A stretch of 64,000 nt of DNA from Roridomyces roridus (lineage: Eukaryota; Basidiomycota; Agaricomycetes; Agaricales; Mycenaceae): assembly GCA_029378245.1 (NCBI GenBank), contig JARKIF010000012.1, forward strand, positions 1,612,001 through 1,676,000, given 5' to 3'. Under the pieces are notes generated by a model that saw nothing but the letters and a program-made list of their open reading frames with translations, did not search any database and was not told the DNA's origin. Each line of letters opens with the position of its first letter. Position 1 is the first letter of the stretch. Made by a program: the position numbers and the translations under genes. Below are positions 10,055-21,532 of this stretch, one piece after another.

Positions 10055-13000
10055 ATGGCTTCCCGTCATTTCTCGACCTCCACTCTGCTACTCGCCCTCC
10101 TGATCACATTAATACTTATCCCAGTCCTGTACTTACATCCAATGTTCGAGCTTGTCGCCCGCTACGGCTCTAAACTGGCAAAGATAATTTTTATTGTGCT
10201 ATTGTGTTCCCAAACATACCATTCTTCCGATGAGATCTCGATCCTCTATCAGAATTCCGTCCCTCAAAAATTCCCAACCACAACTCAGCGATACTTCGTT
10301 CCCGGACGCCACTACGTGCATATGACGCGGATCATATCCTCTCGATCGCCGACACGCTCCGATCAATGGAATCGAGCCTCCGACCCGCGGAACCAAAATA
10401 CTTCCGCTGATCCGACCTACGACATCGACACCGAATACGAGCCGACGACCGGCTTCGCTACCGTTCCACATCTCGACGACGCCGAACCGATATACACCAC
10501 TCTCGAGGACATCGAGGAAGGAGACATCCTTTTCCCCATGACCTGCGACGAGCATGGATTCGCTGAAGTTCTTACCGCATATAAAAAGGTGGCTCAGAAA
10601 GTCAAGCCCCTTGCGCAGTCGTATCCCGAGTATGCGAGAACCAAACGTCGTTTCCCCGAGGACCCGCTGAAGTCCCTACCTCCACTCCCAAAAATCCCAC
10701 CTGAGTTTGTTGCGACTGAGAAGTTGTCACGCAAACGGATGGATAGTTTGGAAATCAACCACGATGGTAACCTCACCGATGAGGAGACGAAGCTTTTCGA
10801 GCATATCATGTCCCTGAATCAGGACGCGTTGGCATTCGTTGAAACCGATCGTGGCACGTTCCGAAGTGATTACTTCACCGATTACATCTATCCCGTTGTC
10901 GAGCACACACCTTGGGCCTTCAAAAACATTCCTATTCCCCCCGGCATCATGGACAAAGTGGTCGACCTCCTGAAGGTGAAAATATCTCACGGGGTATACG
11001 AGCACTCCCAGAGCGCGTACCGATCTCGATGGTTTTGTGTGATGAAAAAGAGCGGCGCGTTGCGTATCGTTCATGATCTGCAACCTCTCAACAAGGTTAC
11101 GATCCGTGACGCCGGAGTCCCGCCCATTCTGGATGAGTTTGTGCAACCATACGCCGGATGCCAAGTTTTCACCGTGTTTGATTTGTTCTCTGGTTTCGAC
11201 GCGCGTACGGTCGACCCTGTCGCTCGAGACATCACCGCGTTCATGACACCTCTCGGCCTACTCCGACTTACATGTCTCCCGCAAGGCTTCACCAATTCAC
11301 CCACCGAGTTCCAGCAATGCATGGTCTTCATTCTTCAGCACGAGATTCCTCACGTGGCCAACGTATTCATCGACGATCTCCCAATCAAAGGCCCGTCAAC
11401 GCAGTACCCCGACGAAAACGGCCAGCCACGTACCTTGCCGGAAAATCCTGGTATTCGGCAGTTCATATGGGAGCATGCCGTCGATGTTCATCGTATCATG
11501 CATCGTGTCAAGTGCGCTGGAGCCACGTTCTCGGCCAAAAAGACTCAGATTGCACGAGCTGAGGTCTTGATCGTCGGGCAGATATGCAATTCTCGGGGAC
11601 GGCTGCCTGATCCGTCTCGCGTGGACAAGATCTTAAATTGGCCGCCCCTGAGTGACGTCAAGTCGGTCCGTCAATTCCTCGGACTTTGCGGTGGCGTGCG
11701 CATTTGGATTCCTGGTTACTCCACTCTCGCTCGTCCCCTGACCCAGCTCATCCACAAGGATGTCGAGTTCATCTGGAGTACCGAGCAAGCCGAAGCCTTC
11801 GCAAAACTCAAGGATTTCGTTACGTCCGCTCCCGCCCTTGTCAATATCAACTACAGTTCCTTCCTACCCGTCTTCTTCTCCGTCGATTCCAGCTTCTGTG
11901 GGACGGGATTTATGCTCTCCCAGGAAGACACCGATGGACGTCGTCGACCCGCCCGATATGGCTCTCTTCCTTTCAACGATCGCGAGTCACGATACTCTCA
12001 GCCCAAGCTCGAGCTGTACGGTCTCTACCGAGCCCTGCAGCACTGGCGCGTGTTTCTCTTCGGAATCAAGCATCTCAATATCGAAGTCGACGCCAAGTAC
12101 ATCAAGGGAATGTTGAATTCTCCCGATCTACAACCCAACGCGGCCATCAACCGTTGGATACAGGGCATCCTCCTGTTCGACTTCACGTTGATTCACGTCC
12201 CAGGGAAGACTTTCCATGCACCGGATGCGCTTTCACGTCGAGAGTTGGGTGAAGGAGAGGTTATCGAAGATCACGATGACTCGTGGCTCGATGACATCGT
12301 CCTACTCGCCAAAAATGCCGGGCAATCGCCCTCCGATTTCCATGCTTTTTATATTCATCATTCCCGTCCTACCACCCCTACTCAGTCATTTCCCACTGCC
12401 TCGGTCTACATCAATCATATTTCTCCCTCACTTTCTCCATTCGACTCTACTCTGTTTGACATTCGGCATTTCCTCATCACCTTACAACTCCCGGAGTTTC
12501 CGCAGACGGACCGTCAACGTCGTCTCCAAGCCAAACGTCGATTTCTCAAAAAGACAGCGGACTATTACATGAAGGGCGACCAAATGTTCAAGCACAACGA
12601 CGGCAAGATGCCCTTGTTGGTGATCTTCGACCCCGCCAAGCGCGTTGAGATCCTCACTCAAGCTCACGAGATGCTTGGTCACCGGGGAGAAGCCGCAACG
12701 CTCGAGACGGTCCAGTTGAGGTTTTTCTGGCCTCATATGCGCATGCAAGTCGTCCAGCACGTTCGTTCGTGTCACCAATGCCAACTACGAGCTCGGACAC
12801 CCGTTCATATTCCGCCCACGATCTCCGCCCCCATCACCGTCTTTTCCAAAGTCTACATCGACATTATGTTCATGCCACTCGCACGCGGCTTCCGTTACAT
12901 TGTCGCTGCTAAGGACGACCTATCCGGCGTCACCGAAGCGCGTGCTTTACGGCGAGCTAATGCCAAGTCCCTGGCTAAGTTCTTTTGGGAGGAGATTTAC

Positions 13001-13849
13001 TGTCGGTACGGTGTTATCCTGCAAGTCACGACGGATAATGGCTCCGAGGTCAAGGAGGCATTCCAGTGGCTCATGGAGTCGTTGAACATTCCGCACGTCA
13101 AGATCTCGCCTTACAACTCTCGAGCCAACGGCGTGGTTGAGCGTGGCCACTTCATTCTACGTGAATCGATCATTAAAGCGTGCGACGGCAACGTCAGTCT
13201 CTGGCCTCTCAAGTTACATCCTGCCGTATTTGCGGACCGCGTTACATTCAGACGTGCTACGGGCCAGAGTCCTTACTTCACTCTCCATGGATTCGACCCC
13301 ATTCTTCCATTCGACCTCACGGAGTCCACCTTTCTCGTCGAGGGTTGGAAGTTGCATATGACTCCGACCGAGCTTTTGGTTCTTCGTACCCGTCAGATCG
13401 AACGCCGTCCCACCGATATTGCTGAAGCTGCCGAGCGCCTACGTGCCAGTCGAATGCGGTCGAAAGACGAGTTTGAACGCCGCTATGCCGCCCGATTCTA
13501 TCGCGAAGTCTATCTACCGGATGAGCTTGTCTTAGTTCGCAATTCCCGTGTTGCCAACGACCTCGGGCGGAAATCCAAGGACAAATGGATTGGTCCGTAC
13601 GCCGTGGTCCGACGAACCAAGGGCGGTTCATACGTTCTTCGAGAGTTATCTGGTGCTATCAGTACTCAAGGTGTAGCCGCAACACGCCTCCTGCCGTACA
13701 TTGCTCGTGGTGACCCACTACTCGCTGAGCTCGCAGATGGGCTTCCCGTGGATGGTGCCCTCGAATTGGATACCACCGATGCCTTGGATATGGACGTAGA
13801 CGAAGACGAAGCCGACCAACTCGATGACCTTGACGACGAGGATGTCTAG
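10055..13849 (+). CDS. Gypsy Pol: reverse transcriptase, RNase H and integrase
   Basis: About 1,264 residues. The first ATG is at 10055; the six bases before it, GTG-CTA, also read open. Residues 1-60 are strongly hydrophobic (LLLALLITLILIPVLYL and IIFIVLLCS), odd for a Pol protein. Reverse transcriptase follows, with the catalytic box F438-I-D-D (the usual Y replaced by F), then RNase H (V-D-S-S-F at its start, D-A-L-S-R at its end). Integrase has an H-H-C-C finger ending C-H-Q-C and a D936, D994, E1029 triad. A G-P-Y motif is present near the C-terminus; no chromodomain is visible. The ORF starts 245 bases after the Gag stop in another frame, so simple ribosomal frameshifting cannot join them. 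Confidence 0.92.
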   Translation: MASRHFSTSTLLLALLITLILIPVLYLHPMFELVARYGSKLAKIIFIVLLCSQTYHSSDEISILYQNSVPQKFPTTTQRYFVPGRHYVHMTRIISSRSPTRSDQWNRASDPRNQNTSADPTYDIDTEYEPTTGFATVPHLDDAEPIYTTLEDIEEGDILFPMTCDEHGFAEVLTAYKKVAQKVKPLAQSYPEYARTKRRFPEDPLKSLPPLPKIPPEFVATEKLSRKRMDSLEINHDGNLTDEETKLFEHIMSLNQDALAFVETDRGTFRSDYFTDYIYPVVEHTPWAFKNIPIPPGIMDKVVDLLKVKISHGVYEHSQSAYRSRWFCVMKKSGALRIVHDLQPLNKVTIRDAGVPPILDEFVQPYAGCQVFTVFDLFSGFDARTVDPVARDITAFMTPLGLLRLTCLPQGFTNSPTEFQQCMVFILQHEIPHVANVFIDDLPIKGPSTQYPDENGQPRTLPENPGIRQFIWEHAVDVHRIMHRVKCAGATFSAKKTQIARAEVLIVGQICNSRGRLPDPSRVDKILNWPPLSDVKSVRQFLGLCGGVRIWIPGYSTLARPLTQLIHKDVEFIWSTEQAEAFAKLKDFVTSAPALVNINYSSFLPVFFSVDSSFCGTGFMLSQEDTDGRRRPARYGSLPFNDRESRYSQPKLELYGLYRALQHWRVFLFGIKHLNIEVDAKYIKGMLNSPDLQPNAAINRWIQGILLFDFTLIHVPGKTFHAPDALSRRELGEGEVIEDHDDSWLDDIVLLAKNAGQSPSDFHAFYIHHSRPTTPTQSFPTASVYINHISPSLSPFDSTLFDIRHFLITLQLPEFPQTDRQRRLQAKRRFLKKTADYYMKGDQMFKHNDGKMPLLVIFDPAKRVEILTQAHEMLGHRGEAATLETVQLRFFWPHMRMQVVQHVRSCHQCQLRARTPVHIPPTISAPITVFSKVYIDIMFMPLARGFRYIVAAKDDLSGVTEARALRRANAKSLAKFFWEEIYCRYGVILQVTTDNGSEVKEAFQWLMESLNIPHVKISPYNSRANGVVERGHFILRESIIKACDGNVSLWPLKLHPAVFADRVTFRRATGQSPYFTLHGFDPILPFDLTESTFLVEGWKLHMTPTELLVLRTRQIERRPTDIAEAAERLRASRMRSKDEFERRYAARFYREVYLPDELVLVRNSRVANDLGRKSKDKWIGPYAVVRRTKGGSYVLRELSGAISTQGVAATRLLPYIARGDPLLAELADGLPVDGALELDTTDALDMDVDEDEADQLDDLDDEDV

Positions 13850-13958
13850 ATTTCGAATCATACCCTTCATTTCCCATTCTGTTTTGGCTGCACTCAGTTT
13901 CACTTTCAACCTCGTTCCGCTCGACCGAGGACGGTCGATTCTTCCCGTGCCCCGCGGA

Positions 13959-14927
13959 TGTGATACCAGTTCATGGTTTCACATGAAAATGGTACCGAAC
14001 TCGTTCGTCTCTCGGCATCAAAATCCCCTTACACAACGAGGAAATGCACCGGCGGGTTCCCGAGTTCATTTACGTGGATCCTCATGCATGCGTGCCTCAA
14101 CCGAGCTCGATATCAACCGTGGGAATATCACCGGCAACCTCCGGCTCGGCTTTCGAACTTTCGAGAACATTCAACCATGCGCCATGCGGTCTCATTCCCC
14201 TTGTTCCTGGGGAGGAATCTTTTCCCTTTTCCCTCACATGCTCAGCTCCACTCCCAAAACCCTTAATCCGACGTACATGTGTTCCAAAATCCCAAAACTG
14301 GCCAACTCCCGGTTTCACCTGGCGCTGCGCGCATGCTGCAGAGGGTCTAGAACCGTTCTGGATTGCTCAATAAGCAGCCCGGACTCAAAATTCCACATGG
14401 TACATTTTTCCCCAAGCCTTTCTCTCATTTTTTCATGTTTCAACTTTATCTAAATTCTATCTCGTACGCCCGAATACTCGGACTCTTGTAGCCTATAAAA
14501 GCCTAGAGGATTTCAGTAGTAGTCGTCGCATTACCTCCTTGTATCCGCCTCGTTTGGGCAATACATTCTGTGCCTCCACTTCCCGCTTGAAGAGAGAATC
14601 AAACTCTCCAGAGCAATCTTCCTGCCACATTCGTCCTCATCTGCCCACACACTCGAATATACTCACGAAGGGTATATTCATCGTCTTGTTGACTCACTTC
14701 CTATCTTCTAGACACTCCGCCCTTCGCCTCTCTCCTTCCCCGAACTATCCCATCTCACTCACACTTCCGCCACTCCCAAAAGACTTTGTGGTTTTACCAT
14801 TCGAGTCCGTCGCCTGATCATTGTCGGTCCCGAGAGCTACATTGGCCTATTTCCCCGACTCACCTGGATTGCACGACCAACGACCCGTCGAGTGCACATT
14901 CAGCGTAAACCTTGTTACGATATCACA
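13959..14927 (+). repeat. 3' LTR
   Basis: 969 bp, same ends and same translations in every frame as the 5' LTR. It is followed by the CCAT duplication. Near identity implies little time since insertion. Confidence 0.93.
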
Positions 14928-14931
14928 CCAT

Positions 14932-15935
14932 CTATTCAATCGAGATTGTGGAGGTCGCGGTCAGTACTGAGTAGTGGAGCGGAGACTCCCGGGCTTGTTA
15001 GGGGGCATTATGGTTCGGGTTTTGTCTTTCAATTTCAGGAGAATACTTTTGAGTGGAGCACGGTAAATACAACATCATATCGAGGGGTGGCGGAGAAAAT
15101 TCAACGACTCGGGTTCTGGTCCGGTTACCGGCGTGTTCAATTGAATACGACTTGATGACATTTTACATACTTTCATGCAAAGATGGTGAGCCGCGGCAAG
15201 AAGATGACTCTTACCGGTTGCCCACGGCAGGGAAAAAGTCCGCCGAATGGTTGAACTGTGAGTCGAATTCGACCAGAGTGCAGCCGATGCCGAGTACGAG
15301 GGTGGGCGAGTCTCGCCATGGAGCGCCATGCAGGTAGCGACGTAGGGACCGTGGACGACGAGGACGTCGGACGAGTCTGACGAGGTGATGACATCACTGC
15401 CTGGCCGACATGCCGCCGGTCTTTGATGCCGGTCGTTTCCCCGGTCTTTCCAAATCCCAAACTTTATCCGGATGGGAGCGCACTTCAAGTTCAAACCAGA
15501 TGGAGAGCTCTCCTCTGGGACGAAAACGTCGGAATAGTCACACTTGTCACTGAGGCGCACAATTGTCGTGAGTCGTGAAAGGTCCAGAATGGCAGAATCA
15601 ACAGCTTTGCATGACTCAGGACTGCATGCCCAGCCAACGTTCGGCAATCAATTGCACCATGACAACGCCCAGCTCCACTCCTGTTCCGGATCGGCATTTT
15701 CCGGCTACTGCGGTTGCGACGCTCTTCGCGATCGCTCCCCGACGAAGCGGGCTACAATTAAAAAAGACGCGTTGTGTAAATGAAACAATCGTGTATACAT
15801 CCGGACGTAAGCTAAGCTAAACCAGGTTGGGCGTGAAAAAAAAAGCTGTAAAGTATATCAAGACGCATCCTCAGATATCGGCGAGCGGTCGCTTGCCTCG
15901 TAGAAATCCTCGTGATGAATGAATTGTGCAGATCT
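14932..15935. other. Intergenic, no gene recognised
   Basis: I see only short frames without splice-linked coding sense between the retrotransposon and the secreted-protein gene. Confidence 0.5.
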
Positions 15936-16285
15936 CTAGCGAGAATCAGCAGGAGCAGTGCCAGTGGCATGCGGGATCGTGGTGGTGGGGCTTTGCCTAT
16001 GCGATCCAAGGAAATGTGGGATGAGAATGTGCGCAAGACGGAAAGAAATGCGCCGACGCACGTCCAGGTGATGACGGTTGTGGCGTTGACGATGTAGGGC
16101 GCGACGTTCGTGATCGTCTTGTAGACGCGGGTCGCGGTGAAAACAGTCGGCGGTGGCGGCGCGCGCTTGTCCTGCATTATATCAGCAAGGGCTCGGAGAA
16201 GGGCTAAAGGACCGTCACGTACGATCGCAGCCGCTTGCGCGAATCCAACGGCGGTCAAGACGAGAAGCAAGGTCTTGGTGAGCAT
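15936..16285 (-). CDS. Small secreted protein with a KR processing site
   Basis: Three exons are inferred: 16223-16285, 16062-16171 and 15936-15996. The first intron has a perfect GTACGT donor and a CAG acceptor; the second starts GTGCGT and ends ATAG. The spliced product is 77 residues. The signal peptide is MLTKTLLLVLTAVGFAQAAA, and it is followed within three residues by D-K-R, a likely Kex2 site. The mature chain starts with a proline run and is rich in Thr and Val, ending in a short T/P/A-rich tail (Q-S-P-T-T-T). The first intron has a length divisible by three and no stop, so an unspliced reading (157 residues) also exists, but it looks less protein-like. Function unknown; it could be an effector or wall-associated peptide. 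Confidence 0.65.
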
Positions 16286-16331
16286 GGCGTTAACGACGAG
16301 GGTACTCGAAGTTAAGAGGAAATTTGGCTGC

Positions 16332-16341
16332 GGAATTTATA
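16332..16341 (-). promoter_or_regulatory. TATA box of the small secreted protein gene
   Basis: TATAAATTCC on the minus strand, 46 bp upstream of the ATG at 16285. Confidence 0.5.
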
Positions 16342-16759
16342 GCAGCGCTGGGCCGTGGACCGGATGACCCGCGACCTCGGCACTGATGTGCTGGTGCTAA
16401 TTGGCTCGCTTACGGCGATGGCTGATCTGAACAAGCCGCCTGACCCCGGCGAGCGGGATGGTTTTGCGGTTAATGGAGCACTAGCCATGCGGGATTGCAT
16501 GCGGTCTCTTGTATGAGGCAAGATATGACGAGGTAGTAGGAGGTAGTAGACCAAATTCAGCGTCGCGAATTTCACGAGGCATCAGTGTGCAAAATTCAAT
16601 TGGTATGGCGCACGATGGCATGGCCCGGGCGCACGCGGCACTCGTTGAAATGCGATCCCCATCGAACCACCGATCCTCGGGCCTGCTATTCATTTTGAAA
16701 ATGGCCGGAAGCTTTATTACTACACAGCAAAATGACAGTCTATGCTAGTGAATGATTTG
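16342..16759. other. Short intergenic stretch
   Basis: Nothing recognised between the promoter of the secreted-protein gene and the 3' end of the reductase gene. Confidence 0.4.
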
Positions 16760-19700
16760 TCAGAGTTTCGTGGAGTTTACAAGATGCGCACCATAACCGG
16801 TAATGAATCCTTTCCGCCCCCAGTACGCCACCCACCTCATGACATCCTCCTTCCCCAGCGGCTGTTTGGACAACGCTCTCATACTCTCACTCACCTCCAA
16901 AACCTTGTTCGTTTCGAACGGCGTGTTCATCCGACCACTGAGGACCGCGGCTGTGAAGAAACCCAGGAGTTTGAGAGCAGGCTGCGAGACGGTCAGGGAG
17001 TGAGTAATTGGCTAGAAGCATCGAAAGTCGACATACGATACTCTCCAAGTCCTGCCCAGTTGCACCCGTAGTCCTTTCCCGGAGCCGCGCAACCCACTCC
17101 GCAATTGGTGCAAGCGGCAGCCCTAACTCCCTCCCCAACGCTTCCATGATCGTATCCCAAAGCACCGGCCAGGGGTGTAGGACGTTCAGCACAGGCGGTG
17201 GGGATTCGGCCATCAGAGCGACGTCAACGATGGTGCGTGCCACAGTCTCCGGGGGTATCCACGCGATGCTGCTGTTAGAATCTGAGGGCAAACTTCCCAG
17301 CGCGATACTCGACTTGACGAGCGCAGGGACCCAATCCGAGGTTGCCCACGCGCCACTCGTTGCGGAGCCGCTGATTTGGCCGATTCGGAAGGAGGTGGAG
17401 GGGAGGCCTGAGGCTGCGAGTATCTGTGCAAAGGTGCGTCAGTTGTAACTGTTCTTTGGGTGCATATATATTGCAATAACACACACCCGTTCCGCGACGT
17501 ACTTGCTCTCCCCATATCCCGATCCCACCGCCACACTCGCGTCCATCAGAATCTCCTCTGGAACGGGCCCACCACGCGTCGGGTCGCCTCCTCCAGCGGA
17601 GCTGATCGAAGATGTGAACAAGAATCGTGGCTTGGTGTCATGGGACGTGCACGAACGCGCCAAATCGATCAAATTTCGCGTCCCACGGACGTGGGCCTCG
17701 AACGACGAGAGCGTCTTGTTAAAATCGAGCACCCACGCGTTGTGAATGATGGCCGTTAGCTTGGATCGCAGCTAGCTCAAGTTAGCAACTAAGAATTCCA
17801 GTCGACCAATTACTTACCTCATTCAAAGCTTCGGTGTTCAACCCGAGATCATCCCGCGCTGTATCACCTTCGAGGAAGACCAGCTTGTTAGAGTCGAGCA
17901 GCCCCGCCTCAAGGCCACGATCCGCGAAAGCATTCCTCTGCCTATTGACGGCGGCTCCCTGCCCAGGTCTGTTGAACGCATATACACGCCGGACCCCTGA
18001 CGAGCGAAGTAACAACTCGAGGATGTGGGAGCCCAGCCCGCCCGTAGAGCCCGTAAGAAGAACAACGGCGTCATCTTCATCCGAATCCAGTTGAGGCGGC
18101 AGACTCCGAGACAAGGGCGCGTCAAGTCCGGAACTGTATCTCGCTATCATGGCCTCTATCGCGGCGACTGGGTCATGCACTTCCTCGCCGTCCCCTCGGC
18201 CGACGGCGAGCTTTATCACGGCCCTCGCGAGCTCAACGATCGAGGGATGCGCGTAGACGATGTTCTGCGGGACCTCTAAATTCCGCCCCGCCAGCGCCCC
18301 GACGATCCTGTGTCGCAAGAACGTCGCATTGAGGCTGTTGAACCCCTGCTCGAACAGGTCGTGGGTGGGGCGGATGTGGATATCCTCGCCCTGCCCGATG
18401 ATACTTGCGACGTGAGTTCCCAACCACTCTTCCACGCCCGGCTGCGACCAGGATGAGGGTGGGTCGACGGTATGACTTATGTCCACGGATTGGTACCTAG
18501 GAAGGCAATGAATTTACGTTCAGTCGCGCAAGACAAGTGAACAACGCACAATGCCTCGATCTCCTCCTCATACAACGTGATCGTAGCTTTCCTGCCCACA
18601 GTTCCTTTCGGTACACGAACCATGGGTTTATCGGGTCTTGTGATCAAAATCATCTCTTTGTACACCCTCGCAAAGTTCGGTGCGATGGCATTGGCTGCTT
18701 CCACCGCGGGCCTACATTCAGAGTCGTTAGTTGAAGGTTTATTCAACAGAAGTCAAAACTCAGACGCACCAAAAAGCATTCCGAAACTCCTCCACATCCT
18801 CCACAGACATCGCAGGTTCGACAAGGACACCAATCTGATTGCGCTGCCGACCAAACATCACTGCACCGTGGATACGCGGGTGAGTGCTCGTCAGCATGAT
18901 ATCTTCCATGGGCCCCGGAACGGTTTTCTCCCCGTTTGCCATGATGAGCACGTCGTCGAGACGGCCGACACTGCGGTGCAAGTATTAGAATCGCAGTCTC
19001 AGATCCAAGGCGACTTGCATTTTATACAAATCCGGATAATCTGGATGCCGTTCGAAGAGATCGCTGGTTGCGTAGCCCTTGACGTCGGGGAGGTTTTCGA
19101 TTGAGAGTTGATGTATATCGCTGGTCTATCGCTAGATGTTAATGGGTGCACAGATGAAGATGACTGTGAATGCGCACTATGTACTGACACTCCAACGTCC
19201 CATCGCCCTGATCTGCCCACCTCACATCGACGCGCTTGCCGAATTCGAGCCACGCCCACCCGGCTGGACCCGGTTCGGCTTTGATGCAGTTCACAAGTCC
19301 CACTGTGATGCAAAGTGGACGTCGACATCAACGCGGCGAACAAAGGAGAGAACGAGAAATGCACCTTCACTGGACCCATACATCGGCGCCACGTTGACTC
19401 CTTGACGAACCAGCTCATCACCCACGAGCTGCGTCAACGGACCCCCAGAAAACGCCAACAAGTTCAAACTGCTCAAATAGGCTACCACCTCGTCGTCCGC
19501 CGCCCACTCCAGGATCAACGCCGGGACAGCCATTATCCCATCTGCACGCGCATTCCTGGCGTGTGTTATAGCGAGGGCCGCCGACGGGGCTGGCGGTGGG
19601 CGGTACGACGTCGGGGTCGATGCTGGTGGATATACACACGCTGTTCCGCCAGTGATGATACCGAAGAGGAAGCTACAGGCGATGCCGAGTGCGTGGAATG

Positions 19701-20557
19701 GCGGGAGGGCACCCACGGCAAAGCGCGGTGCGAGGCGTGCGGAGGAAACGAGGGCGTCTGTGCGATTATAGTCAAAATAAGAAGTTGGGGCATGGCAGGG
19801 CTTGACCTTGCGTGGAGATGTGGATGACAGTTCTGTGTGTTGAGGGAATGCACTTGGGAAACCCCGTGCTGCCTGTAACCAATCAGCGTAAATATATCGC
19901 CGCCTGAGACCGACAGCTTACCACTGGAATGCACGTATAACAGGATATCGTCGAGCCCCGGCTGTGATGAAGGCCTGGGATACGGAGTGAACATATCCGC
20001 TTGGCATTCGTGACCGAGGTGTGGGTAAATCTGCCCGAGAAGGGGGAATTCCACGATGGACAGATGATAGGGCTCGGGGAGAGAAGAGACTTGATCCGAG
20101 ACAGCGTCCAACAGGGAAGACAGTGACGCTTGGGTCGTGAGGATTTGGTGGGCTCCCGTGTTTCGGAACAGATGGACTACCCCGGCTGCTGAATTCCGAT
20201 GTGAAATTGCAAAGGGCTGGCATGGCTGAGCTGGTAGATAGACTGGAAAGAAAAACAGGGACGTACGACTATGCCAGCGACCATGCATCCGGCCAGAATC
20301 GTCTGATAGATGAGGACATCAGACACAGCGACTATCGCGACGACCTGGCCTTCCGGTCCCTCGCGACGGGGCCTGAGAATGTGGGCGACTCGGTGCGCGG
20401 CTCGTACGAATTCCAATCGACTAATATCGGTTATGTTGCCGTCTGCATCGCCAAAGGAAAAAGCAGCCCCGCGATTTCCGTGGAGTAAGTGAAAGTCGAG
20501 GATCTCGGTGACACTGATGGAGCAGTCGAGGGGAGGGAAGAGGTCAGGCATGGTCAT
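16760..20557 (-). CDS. Adenylate-forming reductase (A-T-R, NRPS-like), copy 1
   Basis: About a dozen exons giving roughly 1,050-1,080 residues. The adenylation domain activates a carboxylic acid with ATP. Its A3 loop is H-S-S-G-S-T-G-F-P-K (assembled across an intron at about 19,870-19,920); A5 is Y-G-S-S-E-G; the core GRLDDVLIMANGEKTVP follows. The carrier domain has its phosphopantetheine serine in F-E-Q-G-F-N-S-L-N-A. The reductase domain shows the NAD(P) motif L-L-T-G-S-T-G-G-L-G and the catalytic Y-G-E-S-K. Exon 1 is 20267-20557 with a GTACGT donor; the last intron precedes P-A-L-K-L-L-G-F-F, and the stop is at 16760. No frame break was found. Such basidiomycete enzymes reduce aryl or alkyl acids to aldehydes or alcohols; the substrate here is unknown. 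Its paralogue is at 26,680. Confidence 0.9.
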
Positions 20558-20580
20558 GGGATATTCTTCGTTCAATCACC

Positions 20581-20590
20581 TTTTTATATA
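20581..20590 (-). promoter_or_regulatory. TATA-like box before reductase copy 1
   Basis: TATATAAAAA on the minus strand only 24-33 bp upstream of the chosen ATG (20557). Copy 2 has TATAAAGG at 30496-30503 in the same relative place, so either the 5' leader is extremely short or the true start codon is further inside (M at 20551 is possible). Confidence 0.45.
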
Positions 20591-21532
20591 CACCCGGGAT
20601 CGTCGCATCCGGCCCATCATGACAGTGCGATGCAGAGTTGGCCTGCCATTTGAAGACCGCGGCCCGCAAGCTTCATAAGTTTCCGTGGTCGAAACCCGAA
20701 GCAGATGACGATTATACTTGGTCTGCAATCGAAGCCCTTGGCCGTCTGGGGTTTTGCACAGTACCGACACGTTCTCTTCTCCTTCACTAACCAATGATCC
20801 ATCACCTGTCGCCAGTCAGAGAGACGGATAAAATTGAAACAAAAATAGGGATGCTTCACCCACCGTCTATTGCCCAGAAACCGCCGGGGAAAACGGGCTA
20901 TACTTATCGCACCCTGGTCCCTTTGATCAGTACACCTCGGGACAGTTCTGGACTGAGGTCCCATCTTGCGTGAGCGACGGATATAAGTATCTTGACCGCG
21001 TACATCAGAGTTGGAGCCTAGAAGCCTAGAGGCGCAGTCGAGAAGGAGATGACGGCTCGGTATTAAGCCATTCGCAGGCGGCCCGTGAAGAGGCGGAGAT
21101 GTGAAGGCAGCATCGACCCGTCGAGGAGGCGGGTGTAGTCCTCCATGGTGCCGGATTCCAGGAACGTCGCACATAGGTAGTATCGAGTCTCGACTCCGAG
21201 GACTTAGGCAGCCACTGAGCCAGCGCTTGCAGACGAGGCCGACGCGTTTCGGATCCGCCACGTGGCAAAAGTCTCCACGAGCTCGTAAGGGTGGGACCAT
21301 GGTCACTGAGGAAGACGTGCACCATGAAGCATGATGAAGGACAGAAGCAAGATGACGGCGTCACGCGTCCGGCGCATCTCGGTGTCTTCGGCAATCATCG
21401 GCCGATCGAGGCTTGCTCTTGACCACTGTCATCCCGACCTCACGTTGTCTGCGAATGGGCCAGTCAGTGGTCCGTCACTCTCAATTTTCAACCGGTGAGT
21501 ACCGGTGAGTGTTCATTCTACACTAGGTGACA
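20591..21532. other. Intergenic, no gene recognised
   Basis: About 940 bases with no convincing exon. A short direct repeat (ACCGGTGAGT twice) lies at 21,491-21,510. Confidence 0.45.

Larger units (their letters stand above)
3871..14927 (+). mobile_element. Complete Ty3/Gypsy-type LTR retrotransposon
   Basis: An 11,057-bp element bounded by two 969-bp LTRs that begin TGTGATA and end TATCACA. The 4-bp sequence CCAT precedes the left LTR (3867-3870) and follows the right one (14928-14931), the likely target duplication. Inside are a primer binding site directly after the left LTR, a 1,620-codon gag-protease ORF and a separate pol ORF in the order reverse transcriptase, RNase H, integrase. That order defines the Gypsy type. 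All reading frames read from the two LTRs give identical translations, so the insertion appears very recent and may be competent. No purine-rich polypurine tract is obvious before the right LTR. Confidence 0.93.

Noticed and set aside
9700..10060. Ribosomal frameshift between Gag and Pol
   Set aside because: The Gag stop and the Pol start are 245 bases apart, with stops in the gap, so no local shift can join them.
13500..13849. Chromodomain at the end of the integrase
   Set aside because: Only the G-P-Y region and an acidic tail are visible; no aromatic cage pattern was seen.
13900..13958. Polypurine tract before the 3' LTR
   Set aside because: The bases before the LTR are mixed (CCCGTGCCCCGCGGA) and not purine-rich, so none was annotated.
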